A stretch of 64,000 nucleotides of DNA from an uncultured Elusimicrobium sp. (lineage in GTDB: Bacteria > Elusimicrobiota > Elusimicrobia > Elusimicrobiales > Elusimicrobiaceae), in NCBI GenBank assembly GCA_902797165.1, contig CADBRU010000002.1, positions 1 through 64,000 on the forward strand, written 5' to 3'. The notes beneath the pieces are model-generated. The model was not told the DNA's origin. It did no database searches and worked only from the letters and a program-made list of their open reading frames with translations. The position numbers were made by a program, and so were the translations under genes. This document shows, in pieces, positions 17,573 to 26,650 of this stretch (within the stretch, counting starts at the first letter, position 1; every line of letters starts with the position of its first letter).

Positions 17573-20026
17573 ATGCCAGAAATTACACAAAAAACACTTT
17601 CTTTGCCTACGGTTGTGCCCGCGGTGGCCATACGGGATGTGGTGATGTTCCCGGGGATGAATTTGCCCTTGTCGGTAGATCGTGCCAAATCGGTAGTGGC
17701 TATCGAACTTGCGTTAGAAGCGCCGGGTAAATATGTGCTTGCCTTGTCTCAAAAAGCGGCCGAAATAGAAGACCCCCAAGAAAATGAAATTTTTCATTTC
17801 GGGGTTTTGAGTAAAATTACGCAATCACTTAAAATGCCCGACGGTACCATTAAAGTATTTTTGCAAGGGTTAGTCCGCGCTAAAGTGCAAAAACTGGAAT
17901 TAAACCCGGCCACCGGCACTTGGTTTGCTACGGTAGATTATATTGAGGAGCAAGAAGACAATAGCCCCGTGGTTCAGGCACTCATGCGCAAAGTACTAGA
18001 CGAATTTGACCATTATGCCCGCGTATCGCACCGTATTGCGGTAGAAGGGGTGTCTTTCTTGCGGCAAATCGAAGATCCGTCTAAACTAGCCGATACGATT
18101 GCTTCCAATATGATGGTAAAGACGGAGCAACGGCAGAAAATTTTGGAAACGGCGCCCGTAAAAGCACGTTTGGAAGAAATTTTAAAACTGATTACCAGTG
18201 AAGTGGAAATCTTGGGCTTGGAAGAGAAAATTCATTCCAAAGTGCGCGCGCAAATTGAGAAAAACCAAAAAGAATATTATCTCAATGAGCAGATGAAAGC
18301 CATCCAAAAGGAACTGCGCCAAAAAGATGATTTTCAAAAAGAGTTAGACGATATTCGTGCGAAAATTAAGAAAAACGGACTGCCTCCGGCCGCCAAAGAA
18401 GCCGCGGAAAAAGAAGTGGACCGCTTGCAAAAAATGCAGCCGTTTTCGCCGGAAGCAACGGTGTCGCGCACGTTTTTAGATTGGCTTGTAAATATGCCGT
18501 GGAACATTACCACTAAAGATGTGTTGGATATCAAAGAAGCCAAAAAGATTTTAGATGAAGACCACTTCGGTCTAGATAAACCCAAAGAACGTATTTTGGA
18601 ATACATTGCCGTCAGTAAACTTACCGAAGGGCTGCGTGGACCGGTGCTGTGCTTTGTGGGGCCTCCGGGAGTCGGTAAGACTTCACTGGCTAAATCCATT
18701 GCACGTGCCATCGGACGCAAATTTGTGCGTATGTCACTGGGCGGAGTGCGTGATGAAAGTGAAATCCGCGGGCACCGCCGCACCTATATCGGCTCTATGC
18801 CGGGGCGCATTATTCAAGGTATCAGCAAAGCCAAAAGTGCCAACCCTGTATTTTTGTTAGACGAAATTGACAAAATGGGTTCGGACTGGCGCGGTGATCC
18901 GGCGGCGGCTCTATTGGAATTGTTAGATCCGGAGCAAAACAAAGATTTTGTGGATCACTTTTTAGATGTGCCGTATGACGTGTCTAAAGTGTTATTTATT
19001 ACGACGGCTAACTCACTGGGCAGTATCCCCAGTACCTTGCGTGACCGTTTAGAAATTATTGATTTCTCCGGCTATACCGAGTATGAAAAACATGAAATAG
19101 CAGATCACTATTTGATTCCCAAACAAATGAAATTGCACGGATTAAAACCTGGTACGCTGGAAATTGCCAAAGAGGCCATTGCGCTGATGATGCGCGAATA
19201 TGTGCGCGAAGCCGGCGTGCGTAATTTAGAGCGCGAAATTGGCACCCTCTGCCGCAAAGCCGCCAAACAATATGTGGAAAACGGCGGCAAAAAAATCAGC
19301 ATTACTGCCAAAAATCTACATGATTATTTAGGCGTACCCAAATATGCCAACTTTGCAACCGAAGAAAACGGAGTGGGCATTGCAACGGGTCTTGCGTGGA
19401 CGAGCGTGGGAGGGGAAACCCTGTCCATAGAAGCCACCAAAATACCGGGCAAGGGCGCGCTGATTTTGACGGGTATGCTAGGCAATGTAATGAAAGAATC
19501 TGTCCGCGCCGCGCTGACGTATGCGCGTAGTCGCGGGTTTGGCAAAAAGGTCAATTTTGACCGCACAGATTTTCATATTCACTTCCCCGAAGGTGCCGTG
19601 CCTAAAGACGGACCGTCTGCCGGTATTACCATTACTTCGGCGCTGGTGAGTTTGCTTTCCGGTTTGCCGGTGAAAAAGAAACTGGCCATGACTGGTGAGG
19701 TAACCATTACGGGGCGTGTACTTCCGGTGGGGGGCATTAAAGAGAAATTCCTAGCAGCCTACCGTGAAGGGGTAAAAACCATTTTGTTCCCGCATACCAA
19801 TGAAAAAGATGTGGCTGAACTGCCCGAAAAAGTGCGCAAAGAATTAACCCTTATTCCCGTTAAACACATGGATGAGGTATTGCCGCTTGCGCTAGAAGGG
19901 TATAAAGATGTGAAGGTAACCGTCAAAAAGGCGGTTAAGAAAAGCGCCAAAAAAGCAGTTAAGAAAACAGTGCGCAAAGCACCCAAGAAAGCAACTGCCA
20001 AAAAGTCCAAACGCAAACGGAAATGA
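17573..20026 (+). CDS. lon: ATP-dependent protease Lon with histone-like tail
   Basis: An 817-aa LonA. The LAN substrate-binding domain covers about residues 10-200, the AAA+ module has Walker A GPPGVGKT (363-370) and Walker [11 protein letters not shown], and the protease domain has the catalytic Ser in KDGPSAG (S682) and Lys in VGGIKEK (K723). Lon degrades damaged and regulatory proteins. About 35 extra residues follow the normal end ([15 protein letters not shown] through KKSKRKRK), very basic and like the tails of RsfS and the histone-like protein. A CIRCE-like operator lies on its promoter. It is monocistronic, with a terminator directly downstream. Confidence 0.97.
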   Translation: MPEITQKTLSLPTVVPAVAIRDVVMFPGMNLPLSVDRAKSVVAIELALEAPGKYVLALSQKAAEIEDPQENEIFHFGVLSKITQSLKMPDGTIKVFLQGLVRAKVQKLELNPATGTWFATVDYIEEQEDNSPVVQALMRKVLDEFDHYARVSHRIAVEGVSFLRQIEDPSKLADTIASNMMVKTEQRQKILETAPVKARLEEILKLITSEVEILGLEEKIHSKVRAQIEKNQKEYYLNEQMKAIQKELRQKDDFQKELDDIRAKIKKNGLPPAAKEAAEKEVDRLQKMQPFSPEATVSRTFLDWLVNMPWNITTKDVLDIKEAKKILDEDHFGLDKPKERILEYIAVSKLTEGLRGPVLCFVGPPGVGKTSLAKSIARAIGRKFVRMSLGGVRDESEIRGHRRTYIGSMPGRIIQGISKAKSANPVFLLDEIDKMGSDWRGDPAAALLELLDPEQNKDFVDHFLDVPYDVSKVLFITTANSLGSIPSTLRDRLEIIDFSGYTEYEKHEIADHYLIPKQMKLHGLKPGTLEIAKEAIALMMREYVREAGVRNLEREIGTLCRKAAKQYVENGGKKISITAKNLHDYLGVPKYANFATEENGVGIATGLAWTSVGGETLSIEATKIPGKGALILTGMLGNVMKESVRAALTYARSRGFGKKVNFDRTDFHIHFPEGAVPKDGPSAGITITSALVSLLSGLPVKKKLAMTGEVTITGRVLPVGGIKEKFLAAYREGVKTILFPHTNEKDVAELPEKVRKELTLIPVKHMDEVLPLALEGYKDVKVTVKKAVKKSAKKAVKKTVRKAPKKATAKKSKRKRK

Positions 20027-20042
20027 GTATTTAAGAAATGAC

Positions 20043-20070
20043 AAAACCCCGCCAAGTGGCGGGGTTTTTT
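20043..20070. terminator. Terminator between lon and the HIT gene
   Basis: Stem CCCCGCC/GGCGGGG with loop AAGT, followed by six T on the plus strand and by four T on the minus strand. It can serve both converging genes. Confidence 0.85.
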
Positions 20071-20093
20071 ATTAAATCAATACCGATTCAAGT

Positions 20094-20429
20094 TTATCCC
20101 GCAGGCCACAAAAAGCGGCGGCCGGCCATTAAGTGAAAATGCAAATGATCTACACTTTGACCCGCGCCTTTGCCGTTATTGGTAACCAAACGGAAATCTT
20201 TAATATCGTATTTTTTGGCTAAATCGCGGGCGGCCAGTAAAACCTTGCCCAGCAACTCAGCATCACCGTCTTGAGCCTCACTCAAGCGGCTGATATGTTT
20301 TTTGGGGATAATCAACAAATGCGTCGGCGCTTGCGGATTTAAGTCCTTAAATGCCACCACATCCTCGTTTTCATAGACGAGCTGACTTTTGATTTCCCCG
20401 CTGACAATGCCACAAAATATACAGTTCAT
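20094..20429 (-). CDS. HIT family nucleotide hydrolase (HinT-like)
   Basis: A 111-aa histidine-triad protein. It begins with a CIFCGIVSGEI metal-site motif and ends with the catalytic triad HLHFHLMAGR (about residues 95-104). Family members hydrolyse nucleoside phosphoramidates or dinucleoside polyphosphates. The start codon lies six bases after a TGG-TATAAT extended -10 box, with no ribosome site between, so the mRNA appears leaderless. It converges on lon. Confidence 0.93.
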   Translation of the reverse strand: MNCIFCGIVSGEIKSQLVYENEDVVAFKDLNPQAPTHLLIIPKKHISRLSEAQDGDAELLGKVLLAARDLAKKYDIKDFRLVTNNGKGAGQSVDHLHFHLMAGRRFLWPAG

Positions 20430-20435
20430 AATTTT

Positions 20436-20444
20436 ATTATACCA
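20436..20444 (-). promoter_or_regulatory. Extended -10 promoter of the HIT gene
   Basis: On the minus strand TGG-TATAAT (-10 box 20441-20436) ends six bases before the ATG, predicting a leaderless transcript. Confidence 0.6.
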
Positions 20445-20478
20445 ATTTGCCTTTTATCTGACTAACCTCTTAAATGTC

Positions 20479-20518
20479 TTGACGAAACGGCTTGCGCTCT
20501 GCTATTCTAGAATAGATG
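20479..20518 (+). promoter_or_regulatory. Promoter of the Cys-rich lipoprotein gene, leaderless arrangement
   Basis: TTGACG (20479-20484), an 18-bp spacer and TATTCT (20503-20508). The -10 box ends seven bases before the ATG at 20516. No Shine-Dalgarno sequence is present. Confidence 0.6.
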
Positions 20519-21088
20519 AGAAAATTAAGTTTGCTTTTAGTGTTAACTTTGTGCGGTTGCACCTCTATGACACGTTCGGACGAGCCGAAGTATCGGGTTC
20601 AAACGGAGCGTCAAACGCCGTATTACTTGAGTACGGACGCGGACAAAGTAGAAGATACTTGCCCGGGGAACGATATCATCAAACAATACACTTGTTCGGC
20701 CAAAGACGAAGCGGACAGTACTTGCTTGGATGTGTATATGGTGCAAGGCAGCCCCGCCCCCAATGAGCGCTATACACTATTAAAAGAAACCATTGAGGCC
20801 CAACGCGTCACCGCCGAGCCGGGATGCCCCAAAGAGGTAACAGATTGTGCAAGTTTCTTAAAAGCACTGAATTATAATTTGGAATTTTCGTGGTATGTGG
20901 CCAATTTTCCGTCGTCTTCTTTCCCGCAATGCCGGGAAACGTATGATTGCGTGCGGCTGGATTGTTATCAGCCGGTTTCTACCTCCATTGATCAAAATTT
21001 GCAGTCTAATCTGATTTCTTGTGTCTATAAGAAAAACCAATTATTTTTCGTAGGCAGTGAAATTACTTGCCAAAAGACCGCGCGTTAA
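20516..21088 (+). CDS. Cys-rich predicted lipoprotein of unknown function
   Basis: A 190-aa protein with signal peptide and lipobox LCGC (Cys at residue 15). The mature part contains about twelve Cys, spaced through the chain (DTCPG, YTCSAKDEADSTC, PGCPKEVTDC, PQCRETYDCVRLDC, ITCQK), so several disulfides are likely in the periplasm. No known domain was recognised. It is transcribed alone from a promoter that seems to start on its ATG. The clear signal peptide makes the reading frame secure even without a ribosome site. Confidence 0.75.
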   Translation: MRKLSLLLVLTLCGCTSMTRSDEPKYRVQTERQTPYYLSTDADKVEDTCPGNDIIKQYTCSAKDEADSTCLDVYMVQGSPAPNERYTLLKETIEAQRVTAEPGCPKEVTDCASFLKALNYNLEFSWYVANFPSSSFPQCRETYDCVRLDCYQPVSTSIDQNLQSNLISCVYKKNQLFFVGSEITCQKTAR

Positions 21089-21181
21089 ATGCTTTTCTCT
21101 TGCAAGAAAGACCTGAATTTATTAGCATATTAGAGAATAGATTACAGGGGAGTGCCATTTTTTACATTTAGGATAAAAAAT

Positions 21182-24100
21182 ATGAAAAGATTATTTTCTT
21201 TATTTTCCAAAGATTCCGGTGCGCAAAATTATCGTCAAGTTTTCAAAGATAAACAATTTTTCGAAACCATTATGGAGCATTATCCGTTTGCCGTTTTGGT
21301 CCAAAATAAAGCCGGTAAATGCGTGGCTTGTAATAAAAATTTTGTGGAGTTGTTTGATATTAAATCCGTCGATATAACAGATAAAAGTATAGATTCTGTT
21401 TTGCCCGCTGATTTGTGCAAAGATTTGGCCAAAATAGACCGCGAACTCTACGATACACACCAATCTTCTCTGCCTAAGAAAATCAGTTTTAAAACCGCAG
21501 ACGGTAAAGTGATGGTGCTTTCGGTCACGAAGGTACTCATGCAGAAAAATAAATTCTTGTTAACCGTGTTTGAAGATATTACCGCCCGTCATGAACAAGA
21601 GGAAGAACTGCTGCATACGCGCACTTTGCTGCAAGCCATTTTGGATAATATCCCGCTGGGTGTTTATACCCGTACCGGGGCGGGGAAAATGGTGTATGCC
21701 AATAAACAATCCGACGAAATTTTGGGAGACGAAGACCCCGCTTACGGGGATACCCGCCACCCGAAACAAACCGAAGACATGGTGGAAAACTATAAGTCAC
21801 GCGAAATACAAATTATTGCAGACGGTCAAACGCGTGAATATCCGGCAGAAAGTTACATAGACTCGCGCGGACAAGAACGTATCATTCACATTATTAAAAT
21901 TCCGCTTTATCAAGCTGGTCCGGAACCGTTGGTTTTAACGATTGTAGATGATATTACCAAACGTCACCAACAAGAAAAAGAAATCAAACGGATGAACGCC
22001 TTCTTGTCTGCGGTGTTGGATAATGTGCCGGTCAGTTTGTATGCACGTACGGCGGAAGGGAAAATGTTATTCCAGAATAAACAACGTGACGATATTTTCC
22101 ATGATACCTTAGATGAATTGGATGAATACGGTCAAGGCACCAATGAAACCAAAGCCCAAAGCGCCAAATACTTGGAGCGTGAAGCGGAACTGCTTAAAAC
22201 GGGTCAAAGATTGGATATTCCGGAAGAAAACTATATTACCAAAGACAATCGGCAGTTGGTGCTGCACATGGTCAAAGTGCCGGTCAAAATGCCGGACGAA
22301 AAAGCCGGATTTGTACTTACCATGGTGGAAGATATTACCTTGCGTAAGCAACAGGAAAGAAATTTGGAAGAAGTGCGTTTGTTTCAGCAAGCCATTTTGG
22401 ACAATGCGCCTATTGCCATTTATGCATACGGTACCGAAAATAATCTTTTGTTTGCCAATAAAGCGGCTAAATACCTGTTTGAAAAAGAAGAAGGTACTGT
22501 CGAGGAAGAAGAATTTTATCGGTTGCGTGAGCAGAAACTCTTTGAAACGAAAGAAATTGTTGATATACCGGAAGAACAATTTGTGCTGGGAACAGGACAA
22601 AAACTGTTATTCCACTTAATTAAAGCGCCGGTATTTACCGCAGATGGGAAACCTTATATGGTGCTCACTATTGCCGAAGATATTACACTGCGTAAAGAAC
22701 AAGAAAAGGAAATCAGCAAAGCCCGTGAATTTTTACAAAAAGTAATTGATAACTTGCCCGTGGCCTTATCCGTAAAAAAGGCAGACGGAAAGTATATTTT
22801 GTGGAACAAACGCAGTGAGGAATTATTCGGCGTTAAGGCCCCGGCCGTTATCGGAAAAGAAAATTACAGGACGGATATTACGCGCGAACAGGCCGAGTTT
22901 ATGTTGGAATCGGACCGCAAAGTGTTTGAGAGTAAACGCGAACTTAATATCGCCCAGGAATTAATTTCTACTCCTACGGAAGGAGTAAAAATTATGCATA
23001 CCGTTAAAACTCCGCTTTATACTCCCACCGGAGAAGCCGACTATTTGTTAAACATATCCGAAGATATTACGGCTAAAACAAAAATGGAAAAGAAAATGCG
23101 GGAAGCCGGTGAAAAAAGTACGCTGCTGGTGGAAAACGCGCGTGAGGGTATTGTTATCTTGGAAGACCGCAATATTATTTATGCCAATGCGGCAGTGTGT
23201 CATCTGCTGGGACTTAAAAATCCGGCGGATGTGTTGGGTAAAAAATTATCTGATTTTATATCGGCAGATTATCAGTTGGTTGCCCAGGACAAATACGAGG
23301 CTATTATTAGTCAACTACCCAACGCCCAAGAGCCCATTTTGCTGAGATTTGTCCAGCCGAACATGCGGACCCGTGAAATTGAAGTGGCCGCCATCAGTTC
23401 GAAATATATGGGCAGACGTATTGTAATTGCTTTCTTGCGTGATATGACGGAAATCAATAAGAAAATGCGTGAAATACGTCATGACCGCGAAAAATTTAAG
23501 AATGTTTTTGAATATAGCAGAACTCCTTTGTTCATCCTTAATCACAAGGGATATATTGATCAAATGAATAAAGCCGCCCAGAATCTATTTCGGGTGACGG
23601 AACAAGACCGTAATTTCTACCGAAATGTGTATATTCGCCCGGCTCTAACCTTGTCCGTGAGACGTCATTTAGAGCAAGGCTTGCCGGCCCAGATGAATTA
23701 TTCATTTGATTTTGCACACGCACAGAAACAATTCCCCGGTTGGGTACGCGGAGAGGGGACTTTGCACTTACATCTTTGTTTTGATCCGTACCATATCCGA
23801 AATACCGAGCAAGGCACCATAGCAGCAGATTATATTGTCAGCGTGTATGATTTATCTGCTTTTAATCTGCAAGAACAGACAACGGAAGAAGAAATTATGC
23901 CTTCCGATCTCTCTATTGCCGCCAAGCCCCACCCGGAGCATAAAGAAAAAGCGCCGGCTGAGCAAGCGGTTGAAAAAGAAGTAAAACGCGAACCGGAAGA
24001 AGAAATGGTGGAAATCGGTAAGACTACTACATTGGGTAGTGTCTCAAAGCAGTGGATGCAGACATTAAACGAAGTAAAACTACCCGCCGTAATGATTGAT

Positions 24101-24397
24101 TTGCAATACATGATCGGCTACGCAAACGAGGGATTTTTAAGCCTGACGGGCAGCCGTAAGTCCGGAATAACACAAGAAAATTTCTTTATGAAATTTATTC
24201 GGCAGCCCGAACAAAGCAGTCAAAACTTTTCTCAATCGGCACGGACGGCCAGCGGAAATGCCTTCCAAGTCCAATTAGATCTGTTGGACGAGAATAAGCA
24301 ATATGTGCCTATACAGTGGGATGTGCTACTTATGAAAAATGAGGCCGGAGAAGTGGAAGGGTACGGTTTGATTGCTTGCAGTAAATCCAAAAAGTAA
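21182..24397 (+). CDS. Multi-PAS domain protein without an output domain
   Basis: A 1071-aa soluble protein made of about eight PAS domains in tandem. Repeats are marked by recurrent FLQ[AK][VI][LI]DN-type starts, an NK-containing middle and ED[IM]T ends (DITARHEQEEE, DITKRHQQEKE, DITLRKQQERN, DITLRKEQEKE, DITAKTKMEKK). An acidic linker near residue 910-950 precedes the last PAS. No kinase, GGDEF, EAL, HTH or chemoreceptor domain is present. The ATG at 21182 follows AGGA at good spacing; the GTG at 21152 does not. It may act as a multi-ligand scaffold or sensor for a partner protein. Confidence 0.85.
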   Translation: MKRLFSLFSKDSGAQNYRQVFKDKQFFETIMEHYPFAVLVQNKAGKCVACNKNFVELFDIKSVDITDKSIDSVLPADLCKDLAKIDRELYDTHQSSLPKKISFKTADGKVMVLSVTKVLMQKNKFLLTVFEDITARHEQEEELLHTRTLLQAILDNIPLGVYTRTGAGKMVYANKQSDEILGDEDPAYGDTRHPKQTEDMVENYKSREIQIIADGQTREYPAESYIDSRGQERIIHIIKIPLYQAGPEPLVLTIVDDITKRHQQEKEIKRMNAFLSAVLDNVPVSLYARTAEGKMLFQNKQRDDIFHDTLDELDEYGQGTNETKAQSAKYLEREAELLKTGQRLDIPEENYITKDNRQLVLHMVKVPVKMPDEKAGFVLTMVEDITLRKQQERNLEEVRLFQQAILDNAPIAIYAYGTENNLLFANKAAKYLFEKEEGTVEEEEFYRLREQKLFETKEIVDIPEEQFVLGTGQKLLFHLIKAPVFTADGKPYMVLTIAEDITLRKEQEKEISKAREFLQKVIDNLPVALSVKKADGKYILWNKRSEELFGVKAPAVIGKENYRTDITREQAEFMLESDRKVFESKRELNIAQELISTPTEGVKIMHTVKTPLYTPTGEADYLLNISEDITAKTKMEKKMREAGEKSTLLVENAREGIVILEDRNIIYANAAVCHLLGLKNPADVLGKKLSDFISADYQLVAQDKYEAIISQLPNAQEPILLRFVQPNMRTREIEVAAISSKYMGRRIVIAFLRDMTEINKKMREIRHDREKFKNVFEYSRTPLFILNHKGYIDQMNKAAQNLFRVTEQDRNFYRNVYIRPALTLSVRRHLEQGLPAQMNYSFDFAHAQKQFPGWVRGEGTLHLHLCFDPYHIRNTEQGTIAADYIVSVYDLSAFNLQEQTTEEEIMPSDLSIAAKPHPEHKEKAPAEQAVEKEVKREPEEEMVEIGKTTTLGSVSKQWMQTLNEVKLPAVMIDLQYMIGYANEGFLSLTGSRKSGITQENFFMKFIRQPEQSSQNFSQSARTASGNAFQVQLDLLDENKQYVPIQWDVLLMKNEAGEVEGYGLIACSKSKK

Positions 24398-24410
24398 AGA
24401 AAAAGATATA

Positions 24411-24443
24411 AAAAACCCCGGAATAGATTTCCGGGGTTTTTTG
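24411..24443. terminator. Bidirectional terminator after the PAS gene
   Basis: Stem CCCCGGAA/TTCCGGGG with a 5-nt loop, T-run on the plus strand and A-run upstream (T-run for the minus strand). It serves the PAS gene and the converging SlyD-like gene. Confidence 0.85.
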
Positions 24444-24445
24444 TT

Positions 24446-24865
24446 TTACTGGTTGATTTCTTTAATTTCTACTTCAAAGGTCAATTCTTTCCCGGCTAAC
24501 GGGTGATTAAAATCCAGCACTACTTCTTTATCGGTAATTTCTTTCACAACGGCGCGGAAAGTATGTCCGGCATTGCTGGCACCTACCATATCGCCTACTT
24601 TTAATTGATCGGCATTGTTGATGGCTTCTTTCGGTACCCGTTTGATGGCTTCTTGCAATACGGGGCCGTAGGCTTTTTCGGCGGGGATTTGTACGGTTTT
24701 TTTATCTCCGACGTTCATGGAGGCTAATTCTTCTTCCAACCCAATGATAATTTGTCCGCCTCCGTGTGTGTATTCTAAGGGACCGCGTCCGGCGGAAGTA
24801 TCGGTTACTTTTCCGTCAACTGTGAGCGTGTAGTCAAATTTGACCTTTGCACCTTTATTAATCAT
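24446..24865 (-). CDS. FKBP-type peptidyl-prolyl isomerase, SlyD-like
   Basis: A 139-aa protein with the SlyD/FkpA-like pattern: INKGAKVKFDYTLTVDGKV, SAGRGPLEYTHGGGQIIIGLEEEL, and an insert-in-flap (IF) domain around residues 65-120 ending in FNHPLAGKELTFEVEI. These isomerases catalyse Xaa-Pro isomerisation and act as chaperones; it is cytoplasmic, as there is no signal peptide. The His-rich metal-binding tail of E. coli SlyD is missing. An AGGAGA ribosome site precedes the ATG. Confidence 0.93.
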   Translation of the reverse strand: MINKGAKVKFDYTLTVDGKVTDTSAGRGPLEYTHGGGQIIIGLEEELASMNVGDKKTVQIPAEKAYGPVLQEAIKRVPKEAINNADQLKVGDMVGASNAGHTFRAVVKEITDKEVVLDFNHPLAGKELTFEVEIKEINQ

Positions 24866-24962
24866 GTCATTCTCCTTCTCTTATCTATAGGACTATTGTA
24901 GAATGGATATATCATAGCAAATTTGTCAGGAAAAAACAGTTTTCTTACATACAAATTTAAGT

Positions 24963-24968
24963 TATAAT
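24963..24968 (+). promoter_or_regulatory. -10 box of the three-pilin cluster
   Basis: TATAAT about 40 bp upstream of the first pilin ATG, which has an AAGGAG ribosome site. The -35 region is weak. Confidence 0.45.
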
Positions 24969-25007
24969 AAATAAAGTAGGTTTGGAGGGATATTAAGGAG
25001 TTAAATT

Positions 25008-25550
25008 ATGTTACTGAACAATAAAAAAGGTTTTTCATTGTTGGAATTAGTAATGGTGTGCTTGATGATAGGTATTTTGACCTCTATTGCCGTCCCTAAA
25101 TACCGTCGGGCAGTAGATCGCGCCCGCGTGGGGGAAGCGGTAACTTTGGTACATTCTATTTATGATTCGTGCGAACGGTACGCTTGGGAGAATGGACCTT
25201 GGACTTTGGATAATGGACTTAGCAGCCGTACATGTGCAACAGCCGTTGCGAAAGGTGGGGCTACTTTCAGAAATCTGGATATAACCATTAAAGGAACATA
25301 TTCCGATAACGGGAAAACGTTATTTACTAATAACTTTGATTATGAACTGACCGGTTTTGCGGGAATACCGATCATTGCCACTTATAACAAGGCCAATAAT
25401 CCTTATAACGGGGCAAAGATTTACTTAGATAGTAATATGCATTTGCAGTGTGATGCGTCAGGGACTGAACCAGGAGAAGGACAAAAGGCTTGCGAAGTGT
25501 GGGGCGCTTCTACGTGGAATCAAGACGGAGCATCCGGATATTGGAAATAA
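25008..25550 (+). CDS. Type IV pilin-like protein
   Basis: A 180-aa class III signal-peptide protein. Prepilin peptidase should cut KKG/FSLLE, leaving Phe1 and the conserved Glu5; the hydrophobic helix runs on through LMIGILTSIAVPKY. The globular part contains Cys residues (SCERYAW, RTCATA, LQCDASG, KACEVWG) that could close a C-terminal disulfide loop. It is the first of three successive pilin-like genes (25008, 25576, 26054) with short gaps, probably one mRNA. Whether it is a major or minor subunit cannot be decided. Confidence 0.88.
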   Translation: MLLNNKKGFSLLELVMVCLMIGILTSIAVPKYRRAVDRARVGEAVTLVHSIYDSCERYAWENGPWTLDNGLSSRTCATAVAKGGATFRNLDITIKGTYSDNGKTLFTNNFDYELTGFAGIPIIATYNKANNPYNGAKIYLDSNMHLQCDASGTEPGEGQKACEVWGASTWNQDGASGYWK

Positions 25551-25575
25551 ACGGATAGAAAATGAGGATTTGATT

Positions 25576-26052
25576 ATGACAAAGAAAGGATTTACATTAA
25601 TGGAAGTGTTAACTGTAGTGATTATCGTCAGTATTTTGACGGCCGTGGCTTTGCCGCGTTACAGTAAATTTTCGGAACGTGCCCGCTTTACAAAGGCGGA
25701 AGTCATGGCAAAATCTATCCATGAATCTTGTGACCGCTTGGTGGCTGAATTTGGGTATGAAGATTCCACTGCTTTGATAGCAAGAGAAGGAGCAAGCGTC
25801 TATACGCTTTCGCGTTTCGATATGGGATCTTCGGATTTATTGCCTGTCGGATTTGAACTTCATACGGAGGCAAGTCCACAATATATTACAGGGGCCGGAT
25901 TTAAGTATGAATTGCTGCCCAACTGTGGCGTAGCAATCACCAAACCGATTAATAATTCTTTCAAAATCATTTATCGGGGCAGCACTTTGCGTTGCTACGG
26001 AGATGAAGATACTTGTGATATTTACGGCGTTGAATATATGGGGGGAATGTAA
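25576..26052 (+). CDS. Type IV pilin-like protein
   Basis: A 158-aa pilin-like protein with leader MTKKG and mature start FTLME (Glu5 present). The hydrophobic N-terminal helix VLTVVIIVSILTAVALPRY is followed by a globular domain with a C-terminal Cys pair (LRCYGDEDTCDIYG). The ATG at 25576 is preferred over the in-frame one at 25450 because GAGGA lies seven bases upstream and the prepilin leader then has normal length. It is second in the three-pilin cluster, and its stop is one base from the next start. Confidence 0.88.
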   Translation: MTKKGFTLMEVLTVVIIVSILTAVALPRYSKFSERARFTKAEVMAKSIHESCDRLVAEFGYEDSTALIAREGASVYTLSRFDMGSSDLLPVGFELHTEASPQYITGAGFKYELLPNCGVAITKPINNSFKIIYRGSTLRCYGDEDTCDIYGVEYMGGM

Positions 26053-26053
26053 A

Positions 26054-26587
26054 ATGAAAATGAACAAATCCGGTTTTACGTTATCAGAAATATTGATGGC
26101 TGTTTTGATTATGTCCGTTTTGGTTACGATGGCAGTACCTATGTACAAGAAAGCCATTGAAAAATCCCGCGTCGGTGAAGTGGGTATTACACTAAAAAAC
26201 TTAAATGAATCCAAGTTACGCGCTATGGATACTTATCACATGGATACTTTCCGGCAAGATCATAGTTTCGGTTTGGCGCAGTTGGACATGCGTGTGCCGC
26301 CCAATGATGAGTTTGCGTTTCGCTTATTTCCGGCAAGTTATGTAAATTCCGTATGTGCTGTGCGTTCACGCGGGCCCAATGCCGGTACCAAGTTTTTGTA
26401 TATTGGGGAAGAGGCCGTAGATTACTGTAATTGCAGCCAATCTTATGAAGCGGGTAGTTTATGCCGTGCTTACTGCGTGGACGGAAGACATTTTTTCTGT
26501 GAAAATGCCCCGGGAACGACGAGTTGCGAAGCATATAGTATGCCGGCTTTTACAATCGGAAATTGTTTGGCATCGAGTTTAAATTAG
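26054..26587 (+). CDS. Cys-rich type IV pilin-like protein
   Basis: A 177-aa pilin-like protein with leader MKMNKSG and mature start FTLSE. The C-terminal third holds a dense set of Cys residues (YCNCSQSYEAGSLCRAYC, HFFCENAPGTTSCEAY, GNCLA), far more than in the other pilins here, so a disulfide-stabilised adhesin-like head is possible. The start at 26054 gives a standard leader; the upstream frame overlaps the previous gene. It is last in the cluster, and a strong terminator follows. Confidence 0.86.
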   Translation: MKMNKSGFTLSEILMAVLIMSVLVTMAVPMYKKAIEKSRVGEVGITLKNLNESKLRAMDTYHMDTFRQDHSFGLAQLDMRVPPNDEFAFRLFPASYVNSVCAVRSRGPNAGTKFLYIGEEAVDYCNCSQSYEAGSLCRAYCVDGRHFFCENAPGTTSCEAYSMPAFTIGNCLASSLN

Positions 26588-26601
26588 AATCAGTTAGATA
26601 T

Positions 26602-26634
26602 AAAAAACCCCCGGAATTAAATTCCGGGGGTTTT
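26602..26634. terminator. Bidirectional terminator after the three-pilin cluster
   Basis: A perfect stem CCCCCGGAATT/AATTCCGGGGG flanked by A6 and T4. It separates the pilins from the converging lptB. Confidence 0.85.
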
Positions 26635-26650
26635 ATGTGTATAAATAAAC

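Noticed and set aside
18334-18783. 149-aa minus-strand frame inside lon
   Set aside because: Antisense to the conserved ATPase domain; Ser/Arg-rich composition typical of a shadow.
22109-22619. Two long frames (163 and 168 aa) on opposite strands within the PAS gene
   Set aside because: Both are shadows of the PAS repeats, with biased Phe/Ile or Lys/Trp composition and no start signals.
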